A DNA stretch of 64,000 nucleotides from LMUY01 sp965199165 (GTDB lineage Bacteria; Pseudomonadota; Alphaproteobacteria; Acetobacterales; Acetobacteraceae): positions 2,418,001 to 2,482,000 of the forward strand of contig OZ240681.1 in the NCBI GenBank assembly GCA_965199165.1. Reading direction: 5' to 3'. Numbering within the stretch: the stretch's first letter is position 1; each line of letters opens with the position of its first letter. Positions 19,185 to 27,051 of this stretch are shown here, in pieces. Under the pieces are notes generated by a model that searched no databases, was not told the origin of the DNA, and saw nothing but the letters and a program-made list of their open reading frames with translations. The position numbers and the translations under genes are program-made.

Positions 19185-19961
19185 ATGTCTACCAGACGAC
19201 AAAGCGGTCCACAGAACGTACCAAAGAATAAGCAGCTTCACTCCCGTGATCGTGGCAAAACAAGCGACTATGAAAGCCGGACAGGTGTCACCCAAACTCC
19301 GGGTATCGGCCTTGAAGCCAGCAACAATCAACATGAAGCCGCTGAGCGGCATTATTGGGAAAGGCAAATTCAGATTTCCAAATGGCAGACATGGCTTACT
19401 GGTATGGCCTCTGCTGCTGGGCTGCTGGGTCTCTTTTTTGTTTATCTTGGAATAATCCACGCTGATCGAGCTACGATAGAAGCTAATCGTGCCTGGCTTG
19501 AAATTGAAGATTTCAACCTCAACATGTCTTCGTTCGGAGAACCAATCAAGATAGCAGCTGTCACGGAGAATGTTGGCAAGGAGCCGGCTATTAACCCAAT
19601 TTTCAACCAACCCGATTTCGGCATACGTTATCTTTCGCCAGGACCAGAAACCTATAACTCTATCCAAATCCCGGTCCGGGATTTGTGTAAAACCATCAGC
19701 TTTGCCAATGAGACTGTTATTTTCCCTGCACAAAAATACCCGTACGAACGGTATCTCACTAGAGACAATCCTGGCTATCCGACTAACGAGCACTTTTCCG
19801 CTGTACTCGATGGTAGAGCGGTTTTTTATTGGCAGGATTGTGTCGCATATCAGACCTTCAATACGAGGCGTTCCAGTCCATTTTGTTTCTACCTTTTCCG
19901 AAGTCCTGCAACCGGTAAATTGCAGACATCGCACTGTAGATACGGGAATAGCGCTCAATAG
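19185..19961 (+). CDS. AT-rich membrane-anchored protein of unknown function
   Basis: A 258-aa protein with a polar N-terminus, one membrane segment near 70-92 (WLTGMASAAGLLGLFFVYLG) and an outer domain. The layout, with an Arg/Trp stretch just after the membrane helix (ANRAWLEIEDF) and a VTENVGKEPAINP strand, is typical of a widespread but uncharacterised family of alphaproteobacterial anchored proteins. Base composition is the striking point: G+C drops to about half, with codons such as AAA, ATA, TTT and AGA that are rare in the neighbours, so recent transfer is likely. It is divergent from the 18.8-kb pair and convergent with the SGNH hydrolase. The ribosome site is weak. Confidence 0.75.
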   Translation: MSTRRQSGPQNVPKNKQLHSRDRGKTSDYESRTGVTQTPGIGLEASNNQHEAAERHYWERQIQISKWQTWLTGMASAAGLLGLFFVYLGIIHADRATIEANRAWLEIEDFNLNMSSFGEPIKIAAVTENVGKEPAINPIFNQPDFGIRYLSPGPETYNSIQIPVRDLCKTISFANETVIFPAQKYPYERYLTRDNPGYPTNEHFSAVLDGRAVFYWQDCVAYQTFNTRRSSPFCFYLFRSPATGKLQTSHCRYGNSAQ

Positions 19962-20022
19962 AAAAGGATCTAGTGCTATCGTTCGGTTGCGAGAGGCTGG
20001 ACAGGCGCTGCGCATTGCCAAG

Positions 20023-21360
20023 TTAAAACCCAGCTGCCCGGGTGCGCTGGGCAGCCTGGGCACCGATGAACAGGTGGCCCGCCGGGTTCGGATGCGTGTT
20101 GTCGCCAAAGCCATAGCGGGCGTCGTTGGCTGGGGCGATGATGTTATCGAGCGAAACGAAGGCCAGCAGCTTGTCGCCCGCAGCCTGCGCGCCCGCCACG
20201 TCGCCCTGCAGCGCCGTCTCCACCGCCGTCAGCGCCGCCGTCGGGCCGAGGGGAGTCCAGGGGCCGTAGGTGATTATCGGCACCAGAGGCCCGAGCGTGC
20301 TACGGACGCCTGAGTAGAACGTGGTCCACCCCGCGTTGAGGGTCGCGGTCGCGCAGCTGCTATCGTTGTAGCCGAGTAGCACGGCTACAACGGGCGTGGG
20401 CCGTGCCTTGACGTTGCCCGCACCATCCGCGGTGCGCACCGCCTCGATCCCCAGTGGCAGGCGGGACGCGACCGTCTGACCAACGGCGGTCGAGCAATAG
20501 CCGGAGCCGCCATACCCGTCCGCCCAGTATTCATAGCCGAGCAGGTTGGCCATGGTGGCAGCCGCCGTCTGCCAGTAGGTGCTTGAGCCGGTGCCGTTCG
20601 TATAGCTGTCGCCGTTGGCAAGCAACGGCGCCCGCAGGTCGTCCTCAACCGGATACCACACGCTATCGGTGCTGGTGGCGGAGGCGGCGCCGACATAAAG
20701 GCCCTTTTGGCTGAAATTAAGTCCCTCAATCTCATATTTCCGCGGCGTCTGGGTGCCGGCGGTGACGGTGCCGCCGACCGTCCAGTCGACGTCGAGCAGG
20801 TAAGGCTGGCCCGACGTGTCGGTGCTGACGAGCGATGATCCGGCCACCTGGACGGGTTGGCCGTTGACCCGCATCTCGACCTGCGTGTTGCTGCCGGCCA
20901 GCCGCAGGTCCAACCTGGCCGCATCGGACCAGAACGACATCTTGTAGGGGCCGCCGGCATTGGCGGCCATGGAGAAGACGCCGTAATAGGTGGTGCTCGC
21001 GTTGAGCGTGACGGGCGGCCCGAAATAGCGGATGCACGTGCACGTGGCGGGTACGGCAGTGGCGCCGGTGATGCTGCTGGTGGTCGTCTTGGTCAGCGTG
21101 GCGGTGACGGCGCTGGCCGGCCACGGCGTGGGCACCGTCACGGGTGCGGCCGGCGCCAGGCCGAGCGCCAGCGTCTGCGCCGGCTGCGCGCCTGGGGGGA
21201 GGCGGCCGTTGCTGCCCAGCTGCGGCGGCCCGCCAGGCTGGCCGAGCGAAGATTGCAGCACGGCAGGGGCCGCCACCGTGGGCGGCACGGCACCCGCCCG
21301 GCCGCATAGCAGCAGGGCGGCCAGGCAGGCGTGCAGCGCGAGGGAACGAAATAGGCGCAT
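20023..21360 (-). CDS. Secreted SGNH/GDSL-family hydrolase
   Basis: A 445-aa exported esterase-like enzyme. A clear signal peptide (MRLFRSLALHACLAALLLCG, cleavage after GRAGA) is followed by a Pro/Thr-rich stretch, a beta-rich domain (about 110-220), and a C-terminal SGNH hydrolase domain with block I ANGDSYTNG (nucleophile Ser252), block II Gly in GYGGSGY, block III Asn332 in LLGYND, and block V DNTHPNPAGH with the catalytic Asp/His. The substrate is unknown; relatives remove acetyl groups from polysaccharides or act on lipids. The start at 21360 is chosen because GGAG lies 6 bases upstream and the signal peptide begins there; a longer frame runs to 21426. A similar two-domain layout is found in phage tail hydrolases, but a signal peptide argues for general secretion. 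Confidence 0.87.
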   Translation of the reverse strand: MRLFRSLALHACLAALLLCGRAGAVPPTVAAPAVLQSSLGQPGGPPQLGSNGRLPPGAQPAQTLALGLAPAAPVTVPTPWPASAVTATLTKTTTSSITGATAVPATCTCIRYFGPPVTLNASTTYYGVFSMAANAGGPYKMSFWSDAARLDLRLAGSNTQVEMRVNGQPVQVAGSSLVSTDTSGQPYLLDVDWTVGGTVTAGTQTPRKYEIEGLNFSQKGLYVGAASATSTDSVWYPVEDDLRAPLLANGDSYTNGTGSSTYWQTAAATMANLLGYEYWADGYGGSGYCSTAVGQTVASRLPLGIEAVRTADGAGNVKARPTPVVAVLLGYNDSSCATATLNAGWTTFYSGVRSTLGPLVPIITYGPWTPLGPTAALTAVETALQGDVAGAQAAGDKLLAFVSLDNIIAPANDARYGFGDNTHPNPAGHLFIGAQAAQRTRAAGF

Positions 21361-21493
21361 GGTTGGCTCCGATGAAGTGCGGCCGCCGGCGTGCCGTCTG
21401 GATTCCGCTGGAAGGAGGATTGTCATGAACGTAGGATATTCCTACGTCAGGGCATGCAGTTTCAAGCTGGATCAATCAAGCGGTCCGTAGCCC

Positions 21494-21569
21494 GTAGGGC
21501 GGATAAGCGCAGCGCCATCCGCCACCCGGTGCTCTCGGCGGCGGATGGCGCTGCGCTTATCCGCCCTAC
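21494..21569. repeat. Perfect 30-bp inverted repeat (family B)
   Basis: Two 30-bp arms, 21494-21523 and 21540-21569, are exact reverse complements around a 16-base loop. The arm starts GTAGGGCGGATAAGCGCAGC and ends ATCCGCC. It lies between the SGNH gene and the end of flhA, downstream of flhA, so it may also stop flhA transcription. Arms of this kind are known as a common dispersed intergenic repeat in proteobacteria. Confidence 0.9.
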
Positions 21570-21577
21570 TGAATTAG

Positions 21578-23644
21578 CTAGATGGTTCCGACGGTCCGGA
21601 TGCGCGCGCGCGGGAAGATCTCCGCCTGGGCCAGCACGGGCGTGGAGGGCCGGATCCGCTCCACCACCGCGCGGAGATGGGCGCGGATGCCGCCGGAGGA
21701 GAGCAGCACCGGCATCTCGCCGATCGCCTGCGCCGCATCGAACGCCGCGCGCAGCCGCCCCATGAACTCCCCGAGCTTGGACGGTGCCATCGCCAGCTGC
21801 CGGTCCTCCGCCGGGCCGACCAGGCTTTCCGCGAAGGCGAGCTCCCATTCCGGCGACAGCGTCACCAGCGGGATGTAGCCGGCCGGGCCGGTGTGGCTGT
21901 CGCTGATCTGCCGCGCCAGGCGGCCGCGGACATGCGCCACGATCATCCCGGCCGGCCGGGAGTGGCCGCCGCACGCCTCGGCGATCCCTTCCAGCACCGT
22001 CGGCAGGTCGCGGATGGACACGCGCTCGGCCAGCAGCGCCTGCAGCACCCGCTGCACGCCGCCGACGCTGATCTGCGAGGGCACCAGGTCGGACACCAGC
22101 TTCTGCTGCTCGCGCGGCAGTTCGTCCAGCAGCTTCTGCGTCTCGGCATAGGACAGCAGTTCGGCCATGCTGTCGCGCACGACCTCCGTGATGTGGGTGG
22201 TGAGCACGGAGGGCGGGTCCACCACGGTGCAGCCGCGCGCCATCGCCTCGTCGCGCCGCGCCGGCTCGATCCACATGGCCGGCAGGCCGAAGGTGGGTTC
22301 GGTGGTGCGCTCGCCGGGGAAGGGCGGCGTGCCGCCGTTCGGGTCCATGACCAGGACCTGGGTCGGGCGCAGCTCGCCGCGCCCGGCCTCGATCTCCTTG
22401 ATGCGGATCGAGTAGACGTCCGCACCCAGCTGCACGTTGTCCTGGATGCGGACGGGCGGCAGCACGAAGCCCATCTCCGCCGCGATCGCCCGGCGCAGGC
22501 CCTTGATCTGCTCCGTCAGCCGCGGCGTGTCGCCGCCGGCCAGGGAAAGCAGGCCGTAGCCGAGCTCCAGCCGGATCATGTCCATGCGCAACGCGTCGGC
22601 GATCGGCGGTTCGCCGGAGGCGATGGCCGGGGTCGGCGCCGCATCGTCCGCGGGCTTGGCGGGCGGATGCTTCCACCGCAGCCAGGCGCCGCCGCCGGCC
22701 AGGCCGGACAACATCAGGAACGGCAGCATCGGCAGGCCCGGCATCAGGCCCAGCACGGCGGCGGCGGCGGCTGCCATGGCCAGCGGCTTCGGGCTGCCGC
22801 CGAGCTGGCGCATCAGGACGATGTCGGCCGCCCCCTCCATGCCGCCCTTGGTGACCACGATGCCGGCCGCCGTCGACACCAGCAGCGCCGGGATCTGCGA
22901 CACCAGCCCGTCGCCGACCGACAGGGTGGTGAAGGTCGCGGCGGCGTCCGCGAAGGGCATGCCGTGGCGGACCAGCCCGATGGCGAAGCCGCCGAACACG
23001 TTGATGCTGGTGATCAGCAGGCCGGCGATCGCGTCCCCGCGCACGAACTTCGCCGCACCGTCCATGGCGCCGTAGAAGCCGCTCTCCTCCTCCAGCTCGC
23101 GTCGCCGGGTGCGCGCCTTGGCTTCGTTGATCAGCCCGGAGGACAGGTCGGCGTCGATCGCCATCTGCTTGCCGGGCATCGCGTCCAGGCTGAACCGCGC
23201 GGCGACTTCGGCGATGCGGCCGGAGCCCTTGGTGATGACCATGAAGTTCACCACCAGCAGGATGGCGAACAGGATGACGCCGATGACGACGTCGCCGCCC
23301 ATCAGGAAGCCGCCGAACGCCGCCACCACGTGCCCGGCGGCGAGCGAGCCCTCGCTGCCATGGCTGAGGATCAGCCGCGTCGTCGCCACGTTCAGCGACA
23401 GGCGCAGCAGCGTGGTCAGCAGCAGCAGCGTGGGGAAGGAGGTGAAGTCCAGCGGCCGCTTGAGGAACAGTGCCACCATCAGCACCAGCACGGAGGCGGT
23501 GATGGAGATCGCCAGCCCCATGTCCAGCAGCACGGTCGGCAGCGGGATCACCAGCACGGCCAGCAGCATGACCATTCCGAAGGCCAGGCCTACGTCGGTG
23601 CCGGGGGAGTACTTCTTCGAGAAGGCCTGGAGTTGGGCTAGCAT
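21578..23644 (-). CDS. flhA: Flagellar export gate protein FlhA
   Basis: The core export-gate component (688 aa) of the flagellar type III secretion system in the inner membrane. About eight hydrophobic segments occupy the first ~310 residues. The family signature with AARFSLDAMPGKQMAIDADL (about 145-165) sits in the cytoplasmic loop. The C-terminal cytoplasmic domain binds chaperone-substrate pairs (for example RIQDNVQLGADVYSIRIKEI). The length is normal. It is the last gene of the minus flagellar arm and is separated from flbD by 70 bp that hold a palindromic repeat. The rest of the export apparatus (fliI, fliP, fliQ, fliR, flhB) is not in the window. Confidence 0.97.
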   Translation of the reverse strand: MLAQLQAFSKKYSPGTDVGLAFGMVMLLAVLVIPLPTVLLDMGLAISITASVLVLMVALFLKRPLDFTSFPTLLLLTTLLRLSLNVATTRLILSHGSEGSLAAGHVVAAFGGFLMGGDVVIGVILFAILLVVNFMVITKGSGRIAEVAARFSLDAMPGKQMAIDADLSSGLINEAKARTRRRELEEESGFYGAMDGAAKFVRGDAIAGLLITSINVFGGFAIGLVRHGMPFADAAATFTTLSVGDGLVSQIPALLVSTAAGIVVTKGGMEGAADIVLMRQLGGSPKPLAMAAAAAAVLGLMPGLPMLPFLMLSGLAGGGAWLRWKHPPAKPADDAAPTPAIASGEPPIADALRMDMIRLELGYGLLSLAGGDTPRLTEQIKGLRRAIAAEMGFVLPPVRIQDNVQLGADVYSIRIKEIEAGRGELRPTQVLVMDPNGGTPPFPGERTTEPTFGLPAMWIEPARRDEAMARGCTVVDPPSVLTTHITEVVRDSMAELLSYAETQKLLDELPREQQKLVSDLVPSQISVGGVQRVLQALLAERVSIRDLPTVLEGIAEACGGHSRPAGMIVAHVRGRLARQISDSHTGPAGYIPLVTLSPEWELAFAESLVGPAEDRQLAMAPSKLGEFMGRLRAAFDAAQAIGEMPVLLSSGGIRAHLRAVVERIRPSTPVLAQAEIFPRARIRTVGTI

Positions 23645-23674
23645 CGGGTTGGCCCAACATTCTTGGCCGTAGAA

Positions 23675-23695
23675 CCCTCTCCCTCTGGGAGAGGG
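23675..23695. repeat. Single CCCTCTCCC hairpin (family A)
   Basis: A perfect hairpin with 9-base arms CCCTCTCCC and GGGAGAGGG around TCT, in the 70 bp between flbD and flhA. It is the same unit as in the sucB-lpdA gap. On the transcript it could pause or stabilise the flbD end before flhA. Confidence 0.8.
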
Positions 23696-23714
23696 AGAAG
23701 AGGCAGAGCGTTCG

Positions 23715-25052
23715 TCACGCCGCCATGCCCGGCGGGGTGACGTCCATCCCGGCGGCCGAGTAGTCGCGCAGCTTGTTGCGCAACGCGCGGATGGAGATGC
23801 CGAGGATGGTCGCCGCGTGGGTGCGGTTGCCCAGCGTGTGGGTCAGCGTCTGCAGGATCAGGTCGCGCTCGACGTCGTCCATCGTGCGACCCACCAGCCC
23901 GGCCACGCCGCCGGATGTCGCGGCGGGGCTGGCGGGCGCGGCGGACGTGCCGGCCAGTTCCACCGCATCCACTTCGTCGCCGGTGGACAGCAGCACGGCG
24001 CGATGGATGGTGTTCTCCAGCTCCCGCACGTTGCCGCGCCAGCCATGCCCGGCCAGCCGCGCATGGGCCAGCGAGGAGATCGGCCGGAACCCCAGCCCGT
24101 TCACCTCGGCATAGTGCCGGGCGTAGTGGTCGGCCAGCGGCGCGATGTCGCCGACGCGTTCGCGCAATGCCGGGATCCGCAGGTTGACGACGTTGAGGCG
24201 GAAATACAGGTCCTCGCGGAAGCGGCCGGCGGCGCAGTCGGCGAGCATGTCGCGGTTGCTGGTGGCCAGGATGCGGACGTTGACCTTCACCGGCCCGGCG
24301 CCGCCCACGCGGTCGATCTCCCGCTCCTGGATCGCGCGCAACAGCTTGGCCTGGAGGCGCACGTCCATCTCGCTGATCTCGTCCAGCAGCAGCGTGCCGC
24401 CATCCGCGGCCTCGAACTTGCCGATGCGCCGGGCGGCGGCGCCGCTGAAGGCGCCGCGCTCGTGGCCGAACATCTCCGACTCGAGCAGGTTCTCCGGAAT
24501 GGCGGCGCAGTTGAGTGCCACGAACGGGCCGTTCGCCCGGCGGGACTTGCGGTGGATGTGCCGGGCGAGCACCTCCTTGCCGGTCCCGCTCTCCCCGGTG
24601 ATCAGCACGGAGGCTTCGGCGCCGGCCACCTGCTCGGCCCGGCGCAGGCAGGCCAGCATGGTCGGGTCGCGGGCGATCAGCGTGTGGCTGTCGCCGCTGG
24701 CCGCCTGCAGGATCGCGGCGATCAGCTCCGGGTCGGGCGGCAGCGGCAGGAACTCCCGCGCGCCGTCGCGGATGGCGCGCACCGCGGCCGGCGCGTCCGA
24801 GTCCAGGCCGCACGCCACCACCGGCACCGCCATCCGCTCCGCCGACAGGGCGCGGACCAGGGCGCCCACGTCGTGGCTGATCTCGCACAGCACCAGGTCC
24901 ACCCGCGCGTCCTGCCGCAGCCGGGCGAGGGCGGGGTCCAGCCCGTCCACCTGCTCCAGCTTGGCGCCACGGGCGATGGCCATGCGCGCGGCCTTGGCCA
25001 GCTCGCCGGTCAGTGCCCCGATCAGGAGGACCCTCATGCCACCGCTACTCAT
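23715..25052 (-). CDS. flbD: Sigma-54-dependent flagellar regulator FlbD
   Basis: An enhancer-binding activator (445 aa) that switches on late flagellar genes with sigma-54 and, in Caulobacter, represses fliF. An N-terminal receiver-like domain (1-110) lacks the usual acidic pocket and phospho-Asp, as in FlbD. The AAA+ domain has Walker A GESGTGKE (153-160), the sigma-54 contact loop GAFSGA (200-205, in place of the standard GAFTGA), Walker B GGTLLLDEISEM, and LYFRLNVVNLRIPALRER. The C-terminal Fis-type HTH contains HAATILGISIRALRNKLRDY. Its position inside the fliF-flhA cluster is as in other alphaproteobacteria. Sigma-54-like promoters at 31,312 and 31,471 are likely targets. Confidence 0.93.
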   Translation of the reverse strand: MSSGGMRVLLIGALTGELAKAARMAIARGAKLEQVDGLDPALARLRQDARVDLVLCEISHDVGALVRALSAERMAVPVVACGLDSDAPAAVRAIRDGAREFLPLPPDPELIAAILQAASGDSHTLIARDPTMLACLRRAEQVAGAEASVLITGESGTGKEVLARHIHRKSRRANGPFVALNCAAIPENLLESEMFGHERGAFSGAAARRIGKFEAADGGTLLLDEISEMDVRLQAKLLRAIQEREIDRVGGAGPVKVNVRILATSNRDMLADCAAGRFREDLYFRLNVVNLRIPALRERVGDIAPLADHYARHYAEVNGLGFRPISSLAHARLAGHGWRGNVRELENTIHRAVLLSTGDEVDAVELAGTSAAPASPAATSGGVAGLVGRTMDDVERDLILQTLTHTLGNRTHAATILGISIRALRNKLRDYSAAGMDVTPPGMAA

Positions 25053-25061
25053 GCTGCATCC

Positions 25062-25376
25062 TCACGAACGGTCCGCCTTCACGATCTCTGTCATCGTCAC
25101 GCCCAGGCGGTTGTCGTCCACCATCACCACCTCGCCGCGCGCCACCAGGCGGTTGTTGACGTAGATGTCGATCGCCTCGCCCAGCTTGCGGTCCAATTCG
25201 ACCACCGCGCCGCGGCCCAGCTTCAGCAGCTGGCTTACCTGCATGGTGGCCTTGCCCAGCACGGCGCTGACCGTGACAGGGATGTCGTACACCGCCTCCA
25301 GGTCGCGGATCGCCCGCGTCGGGGCGGCGCCGGTGGCCGTGTCGCCCAGTTCCATCAGGTCCATCGAGTCAGGCAT
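25062..25376 (-). CDS. fliN: Flagellar motor switch protein FliN
   Basis: The C-ring component (104 aa) of the flagellar switch. The SpoA fold is clear: YDIPVTVSAVLGKATMQVSQ, LLKLGRGAVVELDRKLGEA and VNNRLVARGEVVMVDDNRLG, the usual FliN core. Two in-frame ATGs exist, at 25382 and 25376. A GGAGA site abuts the first and stands 6 bases before the second, so 25376 (MPDSMDLMEL) is chosen. It overlaps the end of fliH by 8 bp. fliM is not nearby. Confidence 0.95.
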   Translation of the reverse strand: MPDSMDLMELGDTATGAAPTRAIRDLEAVYDIPVTVSAVLGKATMQVSQLLKLGRGAVVELDRKLGEAIDIYVNNRLVARGEVVMVDDNRLGVTMTEIVKADRS

Positions 25377-26034
25377 CGGCATTCTCCGGTTGCAGCAGGC
25401 CCAATGCGGCCAGCGCGTTTTCGATCAGGTGCCGAGCGCGCCCGGCGTCGCGGGTAACCGAGCCGTCCGCCCAGCTGATCCGCAGGTCGCCCGGGGCCAC
25501 GGCCTCGGTCGGCAGTACCTGGATGCGCTCGGACAGTTCGAAGTCCAGCGTGGCGAGCTCCGCCTGCATGGTCGGGAGCATGTGCGGATGGATGCGCACG
25601 ACGACCTTCGGTTCGTCCACCAGCCCCGGCAGCACGGCGCGGGACAACGCGGTCAGCTCCGCCGCGCCGTGACGCTCGCACAGCGCGGGCAGGCAGGTCG
25701 CCAGCACGCTCAGCATGCATTTCGCGACGCTCTCCGCCGCCTGCATGGCAGCCTGGTGCGCGCCGGCGCGGCCATCCGCGATGCCTGCCGCCAGCAGCCC
25801 CAGCATGTGGGCGCGGGAGGCCGCGACACCGCGCTCCGCCTCGGCCCGGCCGGTGGCGCGACCCTCGGCCCGCGCGGCCTCCAGCTCGGACGCCGTGAAG
25901 GTCGGCTCGATCACCTCGGGCTCGGCTTGCGGCGTCTCGGGCAGCTGCGGAGCGGTGCCGTCGTCGTCGAAATCCTCGGCATACAGCACGCCGAGGACGC
26001 CGGGCCGGTGGGGGCGGAAATCAGTCGCCATCAT
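25369..26034 (-). CDS. fliH: Flagellar assembly protein FliH
   Basis: A 221-aa protein that holds and regulates the export ATPase FliI at the C-ring. The N-terminal third is low-complexity and acidic (AEDFDDDGTAPQLPE). A central helical region rich in Ala/Glu/Arg is followed by a C-terminal domain with VVVRIHPHMLPTMQAELA and GDLRISWADGSVTRDAGR, typical of FliH. It is placed between fliG and fliN, as in Caulobacter-like clusters. ATGs at 26034 and 26031 are both possible; the first overlaps the region just before the fliG stop, and GAGGAG lies about 14 bases upstream. FliI itself is absent from the window. Confidence 0.88.
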   Translation of the reverse strand: MMATDFRPHRPGVLGVLYAEDFDDDGTAPQLPETPQAEPEVIEPTFTASELEAARAEGRATGRAEAERGVAASRAHMLGLLAAGIADGRAGAHQAAMQAAESVAKCMLSVLATCLPALCERHGAAELTALSRAVLPGLVDEPKVVVRIHPHMLPTMQAELATLDFELSERIQVLPTEAVAPGDLRISWADGSVTRDAGRARHLIENALAALGLLQPENADA

Positions 26035-26035
26035 G

Positions 26036-27049
26036 CTAGTACACCAGCTCCTCGTCCTTGCCTTCGCCGATCTCGATCGTGCCCGCCGCGGCCAGCTCCT
26101 TCGCCAGCACGACGATGGCGGCCTGCGCGTCGTCCACGTCGCGCAGCTTCACCGGGCCCAGGCTCTCGATGTCGTCGCGCAGCATTTTGGCCGCGCGCTC
26201 GGACAGGTTCTTGAAGAACAGCTCGCGCAGGCCTTCGGACGCGCCCTTCAGCGCCAGCGGCAGCTTGTCCTTCTCCACCGCACGCAGCAGGCCCTGCACG
26301 GCCACCGCGGACAGGCGGCCGAGGTCGTCGAAGGTGAACATCAGCGCCTTGATCCGGTCGGCCGATTCGCGGTTGCGCTCCTCCAGCGCGGCGACGAACC
26401 GGGTCTCGCTCGCGCGGTCCAGGTTGTTGAAGATCTCCGCCATCATCTCGTGCGCGTCGCGGCGGGTGGAGCGGGCCAGGTTGGACATGAACTCGGCGCG
26501 CAGGGTGCGTTCCACGCCGGCCAGCACGTCCTTCTGCACGCTTTCCATCCGCAGCATCCGCATCACCACCTCGATGGAGAAGCTGTCGGGCAGCAGCGTC
26601 AGCACGCGGGCGGCATGGTCCGGCCGGACCTTGGACAGGACCACGGCCACGGTCTGCGGGTATTCGTTCTTCAGGTAGTTCGCGAGCACGGCCTCGTGCA
26701 CGTTGCCCAGCTTGTCCCACATGGTGCGGCCGGCGGGGCCGCGGATTTCGTCCATGATCTGCGCGGCGCGGTCGCGCGGCAGGGCGCGTTGCAGCAGGCG
26801 CTCGGTGCTTTCGTAGCTGCCGACCAGGTGGCCCATGCCGCCCATGCTCTCGCCGAACTCGACGCAGAGGCGCTCGACCATCTCGGCGCGCACGCTGCCG
26901 AGTTGGGACATGGCGGCGGACACCTCCTTGATCTCGTCCTCGTGCATCATGCCGAACAGCCGGGCGGACTGCTCCTCGCCCAATGCCAGCATCAGCACGG
27001 CCGCCTTCTGCGCGCCGGTGAAGCCGCTGTCCTCGCCTGGCAATGGCAT
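26036..27049 (-). CDS. fliG: Flagellar motor switch protein FliG
   Basis: The rotor protein (337 aa) that connects the MS ring to the C-ring and contacts the stator. The N-terminal FliF-binding domain starts FTGAQKAAVLMLALGEEQSA. The middle domain has YPQTVAVVLSKVRPDHAARVLTLLP-like sequence, and the C-terminal torque helix carries the charged residues seen as MFTFDDLGRL and KNLSERAAKMLRDD. Length and order are normal. The gene lies between fliF (2 bp gap) and fliH (no gap), so the three ring genes are tightly coupled. Confidence 0.97.
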   Translation of the reverse strand: MPLPGEDSGFTGAQKAAVLMLALGEEQSARLFGMMHEDEIKEVSAAMSQLGSVRAEMVERLCVEFGESMGGMGHLVGSYESTERLLQRALPRDRAAQIMDEIRGPAGRTMWDKLGNVHEAVLANYLKNEYPQTVAVVLSKVRPDHAARVLTLLPDSFSIEVVMRMLRMESVQKDVLAGVERTLRAEFMSNLARSTRRDAHEMMAEIFNNLDRASETRFVAALEERNRESADRIKALMFTFDDLGRLSAVAVQGLLRAVEKDKLPLALKGASEGLRELFFKNLSERAAKMLRDDIESLGPVKLRDVDDAQAAIVVLAKELAAAGTIEIGEGKDEELVY

Positions 27050-27051
27050 GC

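Noticed and set aside
18271..21360. Prophage remnant from the small TM genes and the SGNH hydrolase
   Set aside because: No integrase, terminase, capsid or tail genes and no attachment-site repeats were seen; kept only as a possible accessory patch.
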